Positions 62,023 to 64,000 of a DNA stretch of 64,000 nt are shown here, piece after piece. How positions within the stretch are numbered: position 1 is the stretch's first letter; every line of letters starts with the position of its first letter. The translations under genes and the position numbers were made by a program. The notes below the pieces were generated by a model. That model made no database searches, was not told the origin of the DNA, and saw nothing but the letters and a program-made list of their open reading frames with translations. This stretch comes from Xylocopa sonorina. Its lineage: Eukaryota; Arthropoda; Insecta; Hymenoptera; Apidae. The DNA is taken from positions 3,686,001-3,750,000 of the forward strand of contig NC_135195.1 of assembly GCF_050948175.1 (NCBI RefSeq). Reading direction: 5' to 3'.

Positions 62023-63949
62023 TTACCGGAAAACGATCGTTTCCCGCTGGTCTTCGCAGGTTACATTTCAAGCGAACGTGCGCTCATTAGCCGCGAGGAC
62101 GTTCAAATTTTTCCCGTGCACCATCGTCGAACCCAACCGCTTACGTTTGTTCCTTTGTTCCGAGAATTTTTCGGGCTTGTCGTTCGTCCAGAATGTACGT
62201 ACACCTACACGAGCGTACAGCTGGGCGCATTGTAATTATCGCGGAACTAGGTTGAACGCCGTTGCCACGAAATAATTTCTATAAATGTACATGTGCGCCA
62301 GCCTCGCCACCCCCCTGGCCGCGGTGCGCGCACATTTGCACAAGAATGATTCCCTAATTGGAGTTTCCAGCGGAATTTTTAGCAGTACGCCGCGCGCCGT
62401 GAACTGAGAAGTTACGTTTACGAGTCGCTGGAACTTCGCGATACACCCCCGTAACGTATCGCGCCGCGTTGGAGATAAGTATTGTGTGATAGCTGGCTCG
62501 CCTCGCCGTGCAAACCAGCCGAAACGCGGTGAAACTGAAAACTATTGTTATATACACCGCATTGAACATGCGGGAGACGCGAACGGACGCCTGGTTGGTT
62601 ACGCGCGGAACGTAAGAATTATTAATGCGCGCGACTGCCGCGATACATAAAATATAAGAAACATAACCGCGGGACATTAAGCCGAAAAATTGGGACGCAT
62701 TAGCCATTCATTGCGCAAGTACGCTCGCTAAAATTCCCATGGTAATAAACAATATTTACGAAACGGCTAACGCGGCGTAAAATACGTCCAAGGGGTTGTC
62801 TCCGCAATAAAACCTAAAATATGCGATGCTTGGCCACACCACTGGGCAAATTTGAAAAAATCTAATCAACTATTTTCTTCTTAAAATGGAACAAGATACA
62901 TAGGCGTTGATTCGTACATACCAAAATGTTACACGTACAATTATAGCGCGTACATCTTCTGACTCTGAGGCGTAGGGTATCGACTTCACCCCTCTGATCG
63001 AATGGGCGTCTTTCGAACGGACCTCCCGCGATAAAAACACCCCACGAGCCTCCGTTCTCCGAAAGAAACAGTGGAGGATGGAAAGAAAGGAGCGTTCGTG
63101 CTAACGTCAGACGATTTCAACGATTTCACGGACCGCTGCTCTCATAGATTTCGCTGGTGCGCTCGCGAACGAATACAAACAGTCCCAGTCATAGACTCGC
63201 TCGACGTTACCCGTTCTCGATTCGTTCCGTCTTCCTTATCTATCCGTACGTATCTGTCGCGGAGGGAGGTCAGATTGATGGCGGATATCAATTTTACGTC
63301 TAACGTTATTGCTAGACTGTTTGCGTTCATTCGCATACATCGGGGTATAAATCGCGGATCTCGTACGAGAAGGTTCGCTCTCGCCGGAGATGCTTTCACG
63401 TCGTCCCGCGAACTATTCGAGCGAGTGATTTCTGCTCACGGCTATCAATCAGCGCAGCTCTTCGTCTCCGCTCATAACTTCTTCCTGAAAATCTCGCGGT
63501 GGTTTCTGCTTGATTTCACCTCGCGTGGATTATCTCCTCCGCGGTGCCAAGTGTCTCTGTCGTTAACGAGAGCGTGTATACCTTGAAGAGCCAAAGGCGA
63601 ACCACGTACACGTTTTAGACAATTGGCGAGGGTATTTTATATTTTCATCCCCTCTAAGAGACCCCTCTCTAACTCTACAAGAGTAGAACTGTATAAACGT
63701 AAAAAGGAAGCACCCTCTTTCCTGTAGAAGTTGACAAGCACAAGAAAACGGTTTCTCCTGCGTAATAGAAACTTCATTCCACCTCTCTGTATCTTCGTAG
63801 ATCAAATTTACGATCCGTAGAATTTGATCTGTCGTTTCGCGATCTACTTAAAAGGAAACCTTTCCCCGGTACCGGCGAGCCAGGAAGGAAGCTCACCGTC
63901 GTCGTCGATTCCGTTTCCTTCCACGCTCTCTCACAATTCCTTCTCTCCT

Positions 63950-63951
<2 letters not shown>
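62023..63951. other. Gene-poor stretch
   Basis: No gene recognised. The 171-codon frame at 63071-63586 (+) starts at GTG and shows no family. The remainder is ordinary mixed sequence. Confidence 0.5.

Positions 63952-63990
<39 letters not shown>
63952..63990 (+). repeat. (CT)n microsatellite near window end
   Basis: CT run of about 38 bases beginning in a TTTCTCTCT context and ending at ACCCCTGTCC. Confidence 0.93.
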
Positions 63991-63992
<2 letters not shown>

Positions 63993-64000
63993 CCCTGTCC

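Noticed and set aside
1..64000. tRNA, rRNA and well-known insect miRNA genes
   Set aside because: No B-box-like GGTTCGANTCC with a cloverleaf context, no rRNA core sequence and no familiar miRNA sequence was noticed by eye; a covariance-model search would be needed to be certain.

Overview
This is nuclear DNA from an insect, most likely an aculeate hymenopteran such as a bee with a moderate-GC genome rather than the AT-rich Apis. Evidence: spliceosomal introns, one arthropod class 2 semaphorin gene, no visible CpG depletion, and many (GA)n/(CT)n and (CG)n microsatellites. The order-level assignment is inference from base composition and protein similarity; the arthropod assignment is firm. 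No bacterial genes, operons, tRNAs, rRNAs or CRISPR arrays were found.

Region 1 (1-10865, + strand) is the 3' part of a Semaphorin-2A (Sema-2a) type gene. Seven coding exons (953-1060, 1860-2130, 7845-8075, 8171-8584, 9281-9557, 10006-10453, 10791-10865) join in one open frame of 607 codons plus a TGA stop. All junctions follow GT-AG and all phases agree. The product runs from the middle of the sema beta-propeller through a PSI knot and an Ig domain to a short tail with no membrane anchor, so it is a secreted axon-guidance cue. The signal peptide and start of the sema domain (roughly 110-120 residues, judged from family length) lie upstream of the window. One intron is 5.7 kb; the others downstream of the first exon here are 95-800 bases.

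Region 2 (10866-about 18460) is the 3' flank and possible 3' UTR. Its main feature is a degenerate tandem array of a ~92-base unit (11629-12145), nearly every unit of which carries the palindrome AACCGGTT, the core of the Grainyhead/CP2 binding consensus.

Region 3 (about 18460-64000) is a long gene-poor stretch. No ORF in it could be tied to a protein family. It holds microsatellites, two short inverted-terminal-repeat elements (28178-28528 and 61839-62022), a 22-base perfect palindrome, several hairpins, a CRE-like motif cluster near 19.1 kb and a homeodomain-motif array near 32.5 kb. It may be intergenic regulatory DNA around Sema-2a or an intron of another gene. I did not find a convincing new multi-gene system; the best candidates for something undescribed are the AACCGGTT tandem array and the possible cis-regulatory clusters.
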